From: Bilabrum cf. latius
Lineage: Eukaryota; Bigyra: Bicosoecida; Bigyra; Bicosoecida
Reading direction: 5' to 3'
DNA: 64,000 bases
Assembly (NCBI GenBank): GCA_965178125.1
Contig: OZ237746.1
Location: forward strand, 992,001-1,056,000
Shown here: piece by piece, positions 18,841 to 37,808 of the stretch
How positions within the stretch are numbered: the stretch's first letter is position 1
How the letters are laid out: each line of letters starts with the position of its first letter
Made by a program: the position numbers and the translations under genes
Notes under the pieces: model-generated
What the model saw: the letters and a program-made list of their open reading frames with translations, nothing else
Told to the model about the DNA's origin: nothing
Databases searched by the model: none

Positions 18841-21346
18841 GCCATCGTGGTCGGCACGGGGAGGGGGCTCTGGGGTTGCCCCTTTTGCCTCTCTCCTTGC
18901 CTGTCACTTTGTCGAACCTCGACTGAACGGCATGGGCTTCTTGCTCTCGCAATCGGCCGGCCGCTGACTTGCTTGGCCGCGTGCCCGAGGGCTCGCTGCC
19001 AGGCCCGCCGCGGGGTCCCCGTTTGACCGGGTCGTCCGCAGCGGTTGCCCACTTGCCGTGAATCTCTTGTTTGTCGCATTCTCCCTCCTCGGCCCGCGCT
19101 AGAGTTGGCACAGAAAAGAGCTGTCCTTGCCCGCTGCTTGCCGTGGGGCGCGCAGTGTCGGATCGCAAGCTTGTCTGTCTCTAGGGAGCCGTAGGTGCAG
19201 GGTCGGTGTCACGCATCGCCTTTGACATCAACGCGGCTGGAATCGTCCCGAGGGAAGACTGCCTGCTGCGGACGTCGGGCTTGCGCGCCGGGCCTCTGCT
19301 CAGTTGTGCTGTCTACTCCACACCTTTCCAGGCTGCGGTATCCAGTACGAACCAATCCCGCTCGCTTGGCGAGTCCGTCGCTCAACCCCTGAATTCCTAC
19401 CAGCTGTGCCAGTCTTTGCAGACGGCTCTTGAAGCGGTAAGAAGGGGAGTGCTCGTGGGCTCAAGCCTCGCTTGCTCGTTGCGCCGCGGATCTGTCGCTC
19501 GTCTTCTCGGTCGTCGGCTGGGCCTTTCGGTCCAGGAGTCCTGCAGAAGCACATCGCATTAGATCAACGCTGCGTCTAAAGTTGCCGCGCGCCTGGCTCA
19601 AGGCGTTGTGCTGGCGGGACAGCTCGCTTTCGCTTGCTCTCCGCCGGCTGCCGAGCCGGGTGCTGCTGCTCGCCGCGTCGGACCGCAACAGGACTCGCAG
19701 CGCTGTCCAATCAGTACGGGTTGTACTAATTAAATGGCATGCAATTCCTTTTAAGTTGTTACGGGACGCTGTCGAAGACAGTGGCGGGAGGAGGTGCCTG
19801 GTCCATCCGGGTGCCGGGCCCATTGCTGGGCGGCTCACCGGAGGCCGACTCGCCCCTCTTACAGTAGGTAAAAAATTGGCGTGTGACTCGTCAGCTGCGC
19901 AATCCTGTACATCGGTTGCAACCTGGCATTTTGGCACGCCGCAGATCGCGTACTGGGGACGCCCCAACCGGCCCGGACTTGGGCTCTCAGAATCGCGCGC
20001 TGCTATTCAGCACTCCGCAGGCCACAACGGCTTCTTTCACGCGTGCCGACGGCGTCTCATCCGCGCATAGCATGTCGCTGTACTGAAATATTGCGTTGAT
20101 TGGAAGCATGCACGTTGAAGCGATTCCTACCGCGGCAAAGTAGCAACTGAAGCACCTCGTGCACCACACTTCGCCGGCCGCAGAGACTTCTCCACGACTG
20201 CACACATCGCATCGCAGCGCAACGAATGCACTCCATTCCGTTCCAATAGAATTCATATTAGATTTGCTGCGGCGCACGATCAAGATGGCTGTGAGGTTCG
20301 GCTGCAGCTTGTGCAAGACGGCATTCCAACGGCCTGCAACCAAGCAGCCGGTCACTGCTTGCACTTTCCCGGCAGATTTTCTTGTTCCAACTGTTCGGAT
20401 TCCAATCTATTATACATTTAAATTGGTTTGAATGGCTTGTCACTGCCTGGTATTGTCTGTGGGCGCGGGGCTGCGAGCTCTGACCACCAGCCAGCCCTCC
20501 CGGGCCTCCGCCGCGCCCCATTGCCGAGATGAAAACGGAGCCCATGCTCTATGCAGCCGGTTCAGCCCGCAATCTATGCCCCCCTTACCTGTGGATGTGC
20601 CTCAATCCGTCCTAGCTGTCAGCAATCGAGCAGAACAGCGACCCATCGAGAGCAGGCCGTGCGCGACCGCCCGGCCGGCCCATTCCAAGCTGCGCTTCTG
20701 CGCAAAGTATGCGTGCCTAGACCGCACCACATACTTTTTCTTGCAGTATTGTTCATTCCACCTGCTCCTTGGGCTCCGACAAGACCTCCCCTCCGTCAAA
20801 CCGCGAGCCCCACCCCGAGCGACAAGCAATTGCTCTACTCTGGCGGTGCAGCCGAACCAGGTCTCGAGCTTGGCCCCGCCCACACGGCCGTTCCAGGAGT
20901 TATCCGCAATCTTGCTTCTAATATGTCTAAATCATCGTCCAGGCGCCCCAAAGTTGCCTCGACCTGCCCTGCGGCCGAGATACGCGACGGATGCGGTCGC
21001 AAGGCACCTCCTCACGCAGTGAGTGCGGCAGGTACGCGCCCTTCATGGCACCATCCTTTCGGATCGCGCACTCAAGGGCCACCCACTCTAGCTCAATCGA
21101 CACCTGTGCGCTGAATATGCGGTGAGTGGGCCCCTGGGCTGCATTGCGGGGCCGGTAGTTGCCGGCGAGGCCCGAGGCAGCGGCGGTGCGACCACAGGCG
21201 GCAGAGGTGCGCCCAGACAAAGAGGAAGCGATGCATAGGATGCAGTACGCTGTCACAGGGTGTGCATAGGATGTGATGCATGAGTAAAAACCGAGGGGGG
21301 CATTGCGCAAACGTACACTGCAATCATCGAGGCAAGAAAAAGAGAG

Positions 21347-21464
21347 GCCTTCATCATCGGGGCTTCCCAGCTGGTCACCCACGCTAGTACTGGCCCGACT
21401 GGTGATTGCTTAGCTTCTGAGGTCGGCAGGGCTCAGGCGGGTCCAATCACATATGAACGAAGAC
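21347..21464 (-). ncRNA. 5S rRNA, spacer-linked (copy 2)
   Basis: Identical to the copy at 2367-2484. Confidence 0.93.
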
Positions 21465-21871
21465 AGGTAAGATGCGGACATCACGTTACTCGAACCATGC
21501 AACAGGTACAGCGGCAAGCCGGGCCAGCGGTGGGGTAGGAGGGGTGGGGTGCACGTGAGCGCGACTCGTGCACAGACTGCACAGCAAGCCAATAGGCACG
21601 CATCAAGCTTTAGCGAAGCGACTAGGCTGCGCATACAGCGTGAATTGAGTACCTACGAAGAGGGCGGGAGGGGCGGCAAGGCATCGACAGCGGGTCGTAG
21701 CGAAGGGGGTCACTGGGAGGGGGACCGGGAGGGGCTGTGGCAGCGGGTAGCAGCGAAGGGGGAGGCTGAAGGACTAGGAGAGGCTGCGAGGGCAGTGTGC
21801 TAGCAGGCAATGCCATGGGTATGCAGTGAGGACAAGTGGTGTCAAGCCATGCGTGGGAACGTGTGGTGGGT

Positions 21872-21932
21872 GGTGCTGGTGCGGGTGCGGGTGCGGGTGC
21901 CGGTGCCGGTGCGGGTGCGGGTGCGGGTGTGG
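21872..21932. repeat. GGTGCG hexamer tract in spacer (copy 2)
   Basis: Same tract and length as at 2892-2952. Confidence 0.9.
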
Positions 21933-22316
21933 GAGGGATAGATTGTGGGTTGGTTGGTTACTTTGGTGGTGCCGTAAAGGCACCGGGGAGTTAGAGCGGC
22001 CCGCCGCTCAGCAGCCGGGGCGCTGAGGGGCAGAGCAGCAGGCGAGTGGCTGAAATCAATGAGTCCGAAATTCCTCATAGTGTAGCAGTCAATCACCAGG
22101 CGAAAGAGTGCCAGGACGTGGAGGCACCTGCAGAGACCATGAGGAATGGTGTCCGAGGGTGGCTGCCGTCCGGCTGTACTCTTTCCCAACGCGTTCCAAT
22201 GAAGGACCGGTTGACAAGAAGTGTGTTTGGTTGGGGTGACAGAGAATGCCCTTGGTGGAAGAGGCTGCCCGCTCTTGCTCAGCTTGCGCGTTGCAAAAAG
22301 GGTTTGCTCGTTCCTT

Positions 22317-25477
<3,161 letters not shown>

Positions 25478-26023
25478 TTAGTATTGTGAGTTTGGTGGCG
25501 TGCTCTCGATGGGGCCTGGCCTTCGAAACTGTTTGGTGTGCTCAAGCCGCTGACGATTCTTCGCTTCGTCTCACGTTCCCAGCTTAGAAGCAAGGCATAG
25601 CCACAGCCGGATATCACTCTGCTTCCACACCAGCTAGTCACTGCGATGACGCATCCACGGCCGCTACCGCCTGGTTCGGGTGTTGAGAGCGTTGCCGCTC
25701 CCTCTGCCTCACCGTGCGGGCGTTTGGATTACCGTAAAGTTCATCACAGATCAAATCCAGCTGGCGCTTCAATTGAAGCGTCGTTCTCCGGGCGCCTCCG
25801 TTTGACCGGAAGGCGGCTGTACCGTTGCTTTAGCGGTCGCGTGATCCACAAGGAATCAGTGCGGGGCTAGAGCCAGTCTCAAAGTACTGTAGGTCCCTTC
25901 GCGCACGGCCTCGTACGCTCTCAAGACGGGCGCCAGGACTCCAGGGTCCAGCGCCGAGCGTCTCGCGAATCCACCGGTGGGATCCCCGCGCTTGCCTTTG
26001 ACAGCAGCACAGGGCGGTGAGGG
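25478..26023 (-). other. ITS2 (unit 3)
   Basis: As in unit 1. Confidence 0.9.
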
Positions 26024-26176
26024 GTGTTATGGACACTCGAACAGGCATACCTATAAGGTGCAATGTGCGTTCAAAGACTTGATGATTCAGAATTCTGCAA
26101 TTCGCATTACGTATCGCATTTCGCTGCGTTCTTCATCGTTACAGGAGCCAAGACATCCCTTGCTGAAGGTTGTTTC
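26024..26176 (-). rRNA. 5.8S rRNA, copy 3
   Basis: Matches copy 1. Confidence 0.95.
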
Positions 26177-26685
26177 TTGTTATGTATTTTGATGTCGTGG
26201 CGCGCTCGTGGCCCTTGCGGGCAGACGACCGAGCGGCAGGTGCCACTGTTTGCATGGGTGCAAAGAGCGCGATCCGCCGAGGCAGAGGGCGTTCTAGGCG
26301 TTCGAGGGTCTCCCGGCGCCGGGTGGGCCTGCGGTCAGCAGGGCTCCCCAGGCGTCAGAGCCGTCGGTTGTGTTTTCTTCCGAGAAAGAAAAGAAAGGGT
26401 TTCTTTGGGATCGCCTCCTTTGAGTCCCCCGAGAAGGGGGAAGCCCATTGGGGGTGGAGAGACCATGCGGCATTCCCAAGCCGAAGCTCGGACGGGCCTT
26501 GCTCTCTCAAGCCGTACAACGCTTAAGAAGGGGTCGCAGCCGAAGCTGCTGTGCTTGCGTTCGCAGAGCGGGTGCCTCTCCCGGCGCGCTCCCGTCTCCG
26601 GGTGCGCAGCCTGACAGATTGGCGGGTTTGTTAAGAATCGCGCAGCGCCTCCCGACAGGATCGGGGGGACGCTGACGCTTCGCGG
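26177..26685 (-). other. ITS1 (unit 3)
   Basis: As in unit 1. Confidence 0.9.
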
Positions 26686-26732
<47 letters not shown>

Positions 26733-26831
26733 ACCTTCCTCTAAATGGTAAGATTTAGCCAACTTCTCGGCCGCCTGGCAGGGCCAGAACGTCCAATCCG
26801 GAGGCTTCACCGGACCATTCAATCGGTAGGT

Positions 26832-26865
<34 letters not shown>

Positions 26866-27302
26866 ATCAATGCGAGCTGATGACTCGCGTTTACTAGGAA
26901 TTCCTCGTTGACGATTAATAATTCCAAAAATCGATCCCTATCACGACTAGTGTTCAGAGATTGCCCATGCCTATCAGCAAAGGTACAAACACTCGTTGGA
27001 CTAGTCAGTGTAGCGCGCGTGCGGCCCAGAACGTCTAAGGGCATCACAGACCTGTTATTGCCCCCAACTTCCATCGACTTGACATCGATAGTCCCTCTAA
27101 GAAGATACAATACTCAGTGAGCCTGATCTACATTAGCAGGCGGGGGTCTCGTTCGTTATCGGAATCAACCAGACAAATCACTCCACCAACTAAGAACGGC
27201 CATGCACCACCACCCACAGAATCAAGAAAGAGCTTTCAATCTGTCAATCCTCATTGCGTCCGGACCTGGTAAGTTTTCCCGTGTTGAGTCAAATTAAGCC
27301 GC

Positions 27303-27361
<59 letters not shown>

Positions 27362-28263
27362 GACTCCCCCCGGAACCCAAAGACTTTGTTTTTACATACG
27401 GTGCTGATGTGCCCTGCGGCAAACACCAATCCCGAGTCGGCATGGTTTATGGTCAAGACTACGAGGGTATCTAATCCTCTTCGCTCCCCTGACTTTCGTT
27501 CTTGATTAATGAAAACGCCCTTGGCAGACGCTTTCGCAGCAGTTTCTCTTCAGCAAATCCAAGAATTTCACCTCTGACTGCTGAATAGAAATGCCCCCGA
27601 TCGTCCCTATTAATCATTACCGCTGGATGCAAACCAACAACATCACAGACAGTCCTATGTTATTATTCCATGCTAAGGTATTCAGGCTAGGCCTGCTTGG
27701 AACACTCTAATTTTTTCACAGTAAAAGCGCCTTTCGGCGGGGCGGGCAGAGTCGCCGCTGAGCGGCAGACTCAAATCCCAGACATTCAACTACGAGCTTT
27801 TTAACTGCAACAACATGTGGATAGGCTACTGGAGCTGGAATTACCGCGGCTGCTGGCACCAGACTTGCCCTCCAGTGGGTACTCACGTAGGGGTTTAAAT
27901 TACGCCCATTCCAACAAAGAATCCAAAAGGATCCCTATCGGTATTGCTTGTCACTACTTCCCTGGGTTAGGATTGAGTAATTTTCGCGCCTGCTGCCTTC
28001 CTTGGAAGTGGTAGCCGTTTCTCAGGCTCCCTCTCCGGAGTCGAACCCTAATTCTCCGTTAGGCGTTACAGCCACGGGAGTCCAATACACTCCCGTCGAC
28101 AGCTGATGCCGTAGAATTGCTACGGTTATCCATGTAGTAATACTCTCAAGTAAACTATAACTGATATAATGAGCCGTTCGCAGTTTCGCCTTACGGCTGA
28201 ACTTAGACATGCATGGCTTAATCTTTGAGACGAGCCTATTCATCCGGCAGGATCAACCGGGTT
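26686..28263 (-). pseudogene. 18S (SSU) rRNA, copy 3, with 122-nt 5'-domain deletion
   Basis: SSU gene of 1578 nt. It has the 3'-domain segment that copy 1 lacks but has lost 122 nt of the 5' domain: SSU positions 153-274 of the complete copy, 18567-18688 in copy 2. The junction is at 28111/28112. The lost part includes GAGCTAATACATGCG just after the conserved CAATTCTA. I see no repeat exactly at the breakpoint. Likely a dead copy, or an assembly collapse. Confidence 0.85.
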
Positions 28264-30769
28264 GCCATCGTGGTCGGCACGGGGAGGGGGCTCTGGGGTT
28301 GCCCCCTTTGCCTCTCTCCTTGCCTGTCACTTTGTCGAACCTCGACTGAACGGCATGGGCTTCTTGCTCTCGCAATCGGCCGGCCGCTGACTTGCTTGGC
28401 CGCGTGCCCGAGGGCTCGCTGCCAGGCCCGCCGCGGGGTCCCCGTTTGACCGGGTCGTCCGCAGCGGTTGCCCACTTGCCGTGAATCTCTTGTTTGTCGC
28501 ATTCTCCCTCCTCGGCCCGCGCTAGAGTTGGCACAGAAAAGAGCTGTCCTTGCCCGCTGCTTGCCGTGGGGCGCGCAGTGTCGGATCGCAAGCTTGTCTG
28601 TCTCTAGGGAGCCGTAGGTGCAGGGTCGGTGTCACGCATCGCCTTTGACATCAACGCGGCTGGAATCGTCCCGAGGGAAGACTGCCTGCTGCGGACGTCG
28701 GGCTTGCGCGCCGGGCCTCTGCTCAGTTGTGCTGTCTACTCCACACCTTTCCAGGCTGCGGTATCCAGTACGAACCAATCCCGCTCGCTTGGCGAGTCCG
28801 TCGCTCAACCCCTGAATTCCTACCAGCTGTGCCAGTCTTTGCAGACGGCTCTTGAAGCGGTAAGAAGGGGAGTGCTCGTGGGCTCAAGCCTCGCTTGCTC
28901 GTTGCGCCGCGGATCTGTCGCTCGTCTTCTCGGTCGTCGGCTGGGCCTTTCGGTCCAGGAGTCCTGCAGAAGCACATCGCATTAGATCAACGCTGCGTCT
29001 AAAGTTGCCGCGCGCCTGGCTCAAGGCGTTGTGCTGGCGGGACAGCTCGCTTTCGCTTGCTCTCCGCCGGCTGCCGAGCCGGGTGCTGCTGCTCGCCGCG
29101 TCGGACCGCAACAGGACTCGCAGCGCTGTCCAATCAGTACGGGTTGTACTAATTAAATGGCATGCAATTCCTTTTAAGTTGTTACGGGACGCTGTCGAAG
29201 ACAGTGGCGGGAGGAGGTGCCTGGTCCATCCGGGTGCCGGGCCCATTGCTGGGCGGCTCACCGGAGGCCGACTCGCCCCTCTTACAGTAGGTAAAAAATT
29301 GGCGTGTGACTCGTCAGCTGCGCAATCCTGTACATCGGTTGCAACCTGGCATTTTGGCACGCCGCAGATCGCGTACTGGGGACGCCCCAACCGGCCCGGA
29401 CTTGGGCTCTCAGAATCGCGCGCTGCTATTCAGCACTCCGCAGGCCACAACGGCTTCTTTCACGCGTGCCGACGGCGTCTCATCCGCGCATAGCATGTCG
29501 CTGTACTGAAATATTGCGTTGATTGGAAGCATGCACGTTGAAGCGATTCCTACCGCGGCAAAGTAGCAACTGAAGCACCTCGTGCACCACACTTCGCCGG
29601 CCGCAGAGACTTCTCCACGACTGCACACATCGCATCGCAGCGCAACGAATGCACTCCATTCCGTTCCAATAGAATTCATATTAGATTTGCTGCGGCGCAC
29701 GATCAAGATGGCTGTGAGGTTCGGCTGCAGCTTGTGCAAGACGGCATTCCAACGGCCTGCAACCAAGCAGCCGGTCACTGCTTGCACTTTCCCGGCAGAT
29801 TTTCTTGTTCCAACTGTTCGGATTCCAATCTATTATACATTTAAATTGGTTTGAATGGCTTGTCACTGCCTGGTATTGTCTGTGGGCGCGGGGCTGCGAG
29901 CTCTGACCACCAGCCAGCCCTCCCGGGCCTCCGCCGCGCCCCATTGCCGAGATGAAAACGGAGCCCATGCTCTATGCAGCCGGTTCAGCCCGCAATCTAT
30001 GCCCCCCTTACCTGTGGATGTGCCTCAATCCGTCCTAGCTGTCAGCAATCGAGCAGAACAGCGACCCATCGAGAGCAGGCCGTGCGCGACCGCCCGGCCG
30101 GCCCATTCCAAGCTGCGCTTCTGCGCAAAGTATGCGTGCCTAGACCGCACCACATACTTTTTCTTGCAGTATTGTTCATTCCACCTGCTCCTTGGGCTCC
30201 GACAAGACCTCCCCTCCGTCAAACCGCGAGCCCCACCCCGAGCGACAAGCAATTGCTCTACTCTGGCGGTGCAGCCGAACCAGGTCTCGAGCTTGGCCCC
30301 GCCCACACGGCCGTTCCAGGAGTTATCCGCAATCTTGCTTCTAATATGTCTAAATCATCGTCCAGGCGCCCCAAAGTTGCCTCGACCTGCCCTGCGGCCG
30401 AGATACGCGACGGATGCGGTCGCAAGGCACCTCCTCACGCAGTGAGTGCGGCAGGTACGCGCCCTTCATGGCACCATCCTTTCGGATCGCGCACTCAAGG
30501 GCCACCCACTCTAGCTCAATCGACACCTGTGCGCTGAATATGCGGTGAGTGGGCCCCTGGGCTGCATTGCGGGGCCGGTAGTTGCCGGCGAGGCCCGAGG
30601 CAGCGGCGGTGCGACCACAGGCGGCAGAGGTGCGCCCAGACAAAGAGGAAGCGATGCATAGGATGCAGTACGCTGTCACAGGGTGTGCATAGGATGTGAT
30701 GCATGAGTAAAAACCGAGGGGGGCATTGCGCAAACGTACACTGCAATCATCGAGGCAAGAAAAAGAGAG

Positions 30770-30887
30770 GCCTTCATCATCGGGGCTTCCCAGCTGGTCA
30801 CCCACGCTAGTACTGGCCCGACTGGTGATTGCTTAGCTTCTGAGGTCGGCAGGGCTCAGGCGGGTCCAATCACATATGAACGAAGAC
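30770..30887 (-). ncRNA. 5S rRNA, spacer-linked (copy 3)
   Basis: Identical to the copy at 2367-2484. Confidence 0.93.
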
Positions 30888-31294
30888 AGGTAAGATGCGG
30901 ACATCACGTTACTCGAACCATGCAACAGGTACAGCGGCAAGCCGGGCCAGCGGTGGGGTAGGAGGGGTGGGGTGCACGTGAGCGCGACTCGTGCACAGAC
31001 TGCACAGCAAGCCAATAGGCACGCATCAAGCTTTAGCGAAGCGACTAGGCTGCGCATACAGCGTGAATTGAGTACCTACGAAGAGGGCGGGAGGGGCGGC
31101 AAGGCATCGACAGCGGGTCGTAGCGAAGGGGGTCACTGGGAGGGGGACCGGGAGGGGCTGTGGCAGCGGGTAGCAGCGAAGGGGGAGGCTGAAGGACTAG
31201 GAGAGGCTGCGAGGGCAGTGTGCTAGCAGGCAATGCCATGGGTATGCAGTGAGGACAAGTGGTGTCAAGCCATGCGTGGGAACGTGTGGTGGGT

Positions 31295-31355
31295 GGTGCT
31301 GGTGCGGGTGCGGGTGCGGGTGCCGGTGCCGGTGCGGGTGCGGGTGCGGGTGTGG
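31295..31355. repeat. GGTGCG hexamer tract in spacer (copy 3)
   Basis: Same tract and length as at 2892-2952. Confidence 0.9.
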
Positions 31356-31739
31356 GAGGGATAGATTGTGGGTTGGTTGGTTACTTTGGTGGTGCCGTAA
31401 AGGCACCGGGGAGTTAGAGCGGCCCGCCGCTCAGCAGCCGGGGCGCTGAGGGGCAGAGCAGCAGGCGAGTGGCTGAAATCAATGAGTCCGAAATTCCTCA
31501 TAGTGTAGCAGTCAATCACCAGGCGAAAGAGTGCCAGGACGTGGAGGCACCTGCAGAGACCATGAGGAATGGTGTCCGAGGGTGGCTGCCGTCCGGCTGT
31601 ACTCTTTCCCAACGCGTTCCAATGAAGGACCGGTTGACAAGAAGTGTGTTTGGTTGGGGTGACAGAGAATGCCCTTGGTGGAAGAGGCTGCCCGCTCTTG
31701 CTCAGCTTGCGCGTTGCAAAAAGGGTTTGCTCGTTCCTT

Positions 31740-34900
<3,161 letters not shown>

Positions 34901-35446
34901 TTAGTATTGTGAGTTTGGTGGCGTGCTCTCGATGGGGCCTGGCCTTCGAAACTGTTTGGTGTGCTCAAGCCGCTGACGATTCTTCGCTTCGTCTCACGTT
35001 CCCAGCTTAGAAGCAAGGCATAGCCACAGCCGGATATCACTCTGCTTCCACACCAGCTAGTCACTGCGATGACGCATCCACGGCCGCTACCGCCTGGTTC
35101 GGGTGTTGAGAGCGTTGCCGCTCCCTCTGCCTCACCGTGCGGGCGTTTGGATTACCGTAAAGTTCATCACAGATCAAATCCAGCTGGCGCTTCAATTGAA
35201 GCGTCGTTCTCCGGGCGCCTCCGTTTGACCGGAAGGCGGCTGTACCGTTGCTTTAGCGGTCGCGTGATCCACAAGGAATCAGTGCGGGGCTAGAGCCAGT
35301 CTCAAAGTACTGTAGGTCCCTTCGCGCACGGCCTCGTACGCTCTCAAGACGGGCGCCAGGACTCCAGGGTCCAGCGCCGAGCGTCTCGCGAATCCACCGG
35401 TGGGATCCCCGCGCTTGCCTTTGACAGCAGCACAGGGCGGTGAGGG
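34901..35446 (-). other. ITS2 (unit 4)
   Basis: As in unit 1. Confidence 0.9.
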
Positions 35447-35599
35447 GTGTTATGGACACTCGAACAGGCATACCTATAAGGTGCAATGTGCGTTCAAAGA
35501 CTTGATGATTCAGAATTCTGCAATTCGCATTACGTATCGCATTTCGCTGCGTTCTTCATCGTTACAGGAGCCAAGACATCCCTTGCTGAAGGTTGTTTC
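35447..35599 (-). rRNA. 5.8S rRNA, copy 4
   Basis: Matches copy 1. Confidence 0.95.
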
Positions 35600-36108
35600 T
35601 TGTTATGTATTTTGATGTCGTGGCGCGCTCGTGGCCCTTGCGGGCAGACGACCGAGCGGCAGGTGCCACTGTTTGCATGGGTGCAAAGAGCGCGATCCGC
35701 CGAGGCAGAGGGCGTTCTAGGCGTTCGAGGGTCTCCCGGCGCCGGGTGGGCCTGCGGTCAGCAGGGCTCCCCAGGCGTCAGAGCCGTCGGTTGTGTTTTC
35801 TTCCGAGAAAGAAAAGAAAGGGTTTCTTTGGGATCGCCTCCTTTGAGTCCCCCGAGAAGGGGGAAGCCCATTGGGGGTGGAGAGACCATGCGGCATTCCC
35901 AAGCCGAAGCTCGGACGGGCCTTGCTCTCTCAAGCCGTACAACGCTTAAGAAGGGGTCGCAGCCGAAGCTGCTGTGCTTGCGTTCGCAGAGCGGGTGCCT
36001 CTCCCGGCGCGCTCCCGTCTCCGGGTGCGCAGCCTGACAGATTGGCGGGTTTGTTAAGAATCGCGCAGCGCCTCCCGACAGGATCGGGGGGACGCTGACG
36101 CTTCGCGG
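35600..36108 (-). other. ITS1 (unit 4)
   Basis: As in unit 1. Confidence 0.9.
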
Positions 36109-36155
<47 letters not shown>

Positions 36156-36254
36156 ACCTTCCTCTAAATGGTAAGATTTAGCCAACTTCTCGGCCGCCTG
36201 GCAGGGCCAGAACGTCCAATCCGGAGGCTTCACCGGACCATTCAATCGGTAGGT

Positions 36255-36288
<34 letters not shown>

Positions 36289-36725
36289 ATCAATGCGAGC
36301 TGATGACTCGCGTTTACTAGGAATTCCTCGTTGACGATTAATAATTCCAAAAATCGATCCCTATCACGACTAGTGTTCAGAGATTGCCCATGCCTATCAG
36401 CAAAGGTACAAACACTCGTTGGACTAGTCAGTGTAGCGCGCGTGCGGCCCAGAACGTCTAAGGGCATCACAGACCTGTTATTGCCCCCAACTTCCATCGA
36501 CTTGACATCGATAGTCCCTCTAAGAAGATACAATACTCAGTGAGACTGATCTACATTAGCAGGCGGGGGTCTCGTTCGTTATCGGAATCAACCAGACAAA
36601 TCACTCCACCAACTAAGAACGGCCATGCACCACCACCCACAGAATCAAGAAAGAGCTTTCAATCTGTCAATCCTCATTGCGTCCGGACCTGGTAAGTTTT
36701 CCCGTGTTGAGTCAAATTAAGCCGC

Positions 36726-36784
<59 letters not shown>

Positions 36785-37808
36785 GACTCCCCCCGGAACC
36801 CAAAGACTTTGTTTTTACATACGGTGCTGATGTGCCCTGCGGCAAACACCAATCCCGAGTCGGCATGGTTTATGGTCAAGACTACGAGGGTATCTAATCC
36901 TCTTCGCTCCCCTGACTTTCGTTCTTGATTAATGAAAACGCCCTTGGCAGACGCTTTCGCAGCAGTTTCTCTTCAGCAAATCCAAGAATTTCACCTCTGA
37001 CTGCTGAATAGAAATGCCCCCGATCGTCCCTATTAATCATTACCGCTGGATGCAAACCAACAACATCACAGACAGTCCTATGTTATTATTCCATGCTAAG
37101 GTATTCAGGCTAGGCCTGCTTGGAACACTCTAATTTTTTCACAGTAAAAGCGCCTTTCGGCGGGGCGGGCAGAGTCGCCGCTGAGCGGCAGACTCAAATC
37201 CCAGACATTCAACTACGAGCTTTTTAACTGCAACAACATGTGGATAGGCTACTGGAGCTGGAATTACCGCGGCTGCTGGCACCAGACTTGCCCTCCAGTG
37301 GGTACTCACGTAGGGGTTTAAATTACGCCCATTCCAACAAAGAATCCAAAAGGATCCCTATCGGTATTGCTTGTCACTACTTCCCTGGGTTAGGATTGAG
37401 TAATTTTCGCGCCTGCTGCCTTCCTTGGAAGTGGTAGCCGTTTCTCAGGCTCCCTCTCCGGAGTCGAACCCTAATTCTCCGTTAGGCGTTACAGCCACGG
37501 GAGTCCAATACACTCCCGTCGACAGCTGATGCCGCAGAAACTTGAATGAATCATCGTTACACGATCCGTTCAGTTATTATGACTCACCTTCAGTGAAGGT
37601 ACAATCTAATAAATACGTCCATCCCTACGGTCAGGAGTTTTCGCATGTATTAGCTCTAGAATTGCTACGGTTATCCATGTAGTAATACTCTCAAGTAAAC
37701 TATAACTGATATAATGAGCCGTTCGCAGTTTCGCCTTACGGCTGAACTTAGACATGCATGGCTTAATCTTTGAGACGAGCCTATTCATCCGGCAGGATCA
37801 ACCGGGTT
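36109..37808 (-). rRNA. 18S (SSU) rRNA, copy 4, complete
   Basis: Complete 1700-nt SSU gene. It differs from copies 1-3 by one base at 36545 (plus-strand A where the others have C; G to U in the RNA, within AUCAGGCUCACUGAG). It is the outermost 18S at the right, upstream end of the array. Confidence 0.97.

Larger units (their letters stand above)
18841..22316 (-). other. rDNA intergenic spacer (IGS 2)
   Basis: 3476 nt, with a 5S gene and the hexamer tract. One base differs from the other spacers: a T in CCCCTTTTGCC near 18883 where the others read CCCCCTTTGCC. No protein gene. Confidence 0.92.
28264..31739 (-). other. rDNA intergenic spacer (IGS 3)
   Basis: 3476 nt, with a 5S gene and the hexamer tract; no protein gene. 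Confidence 0.92.
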
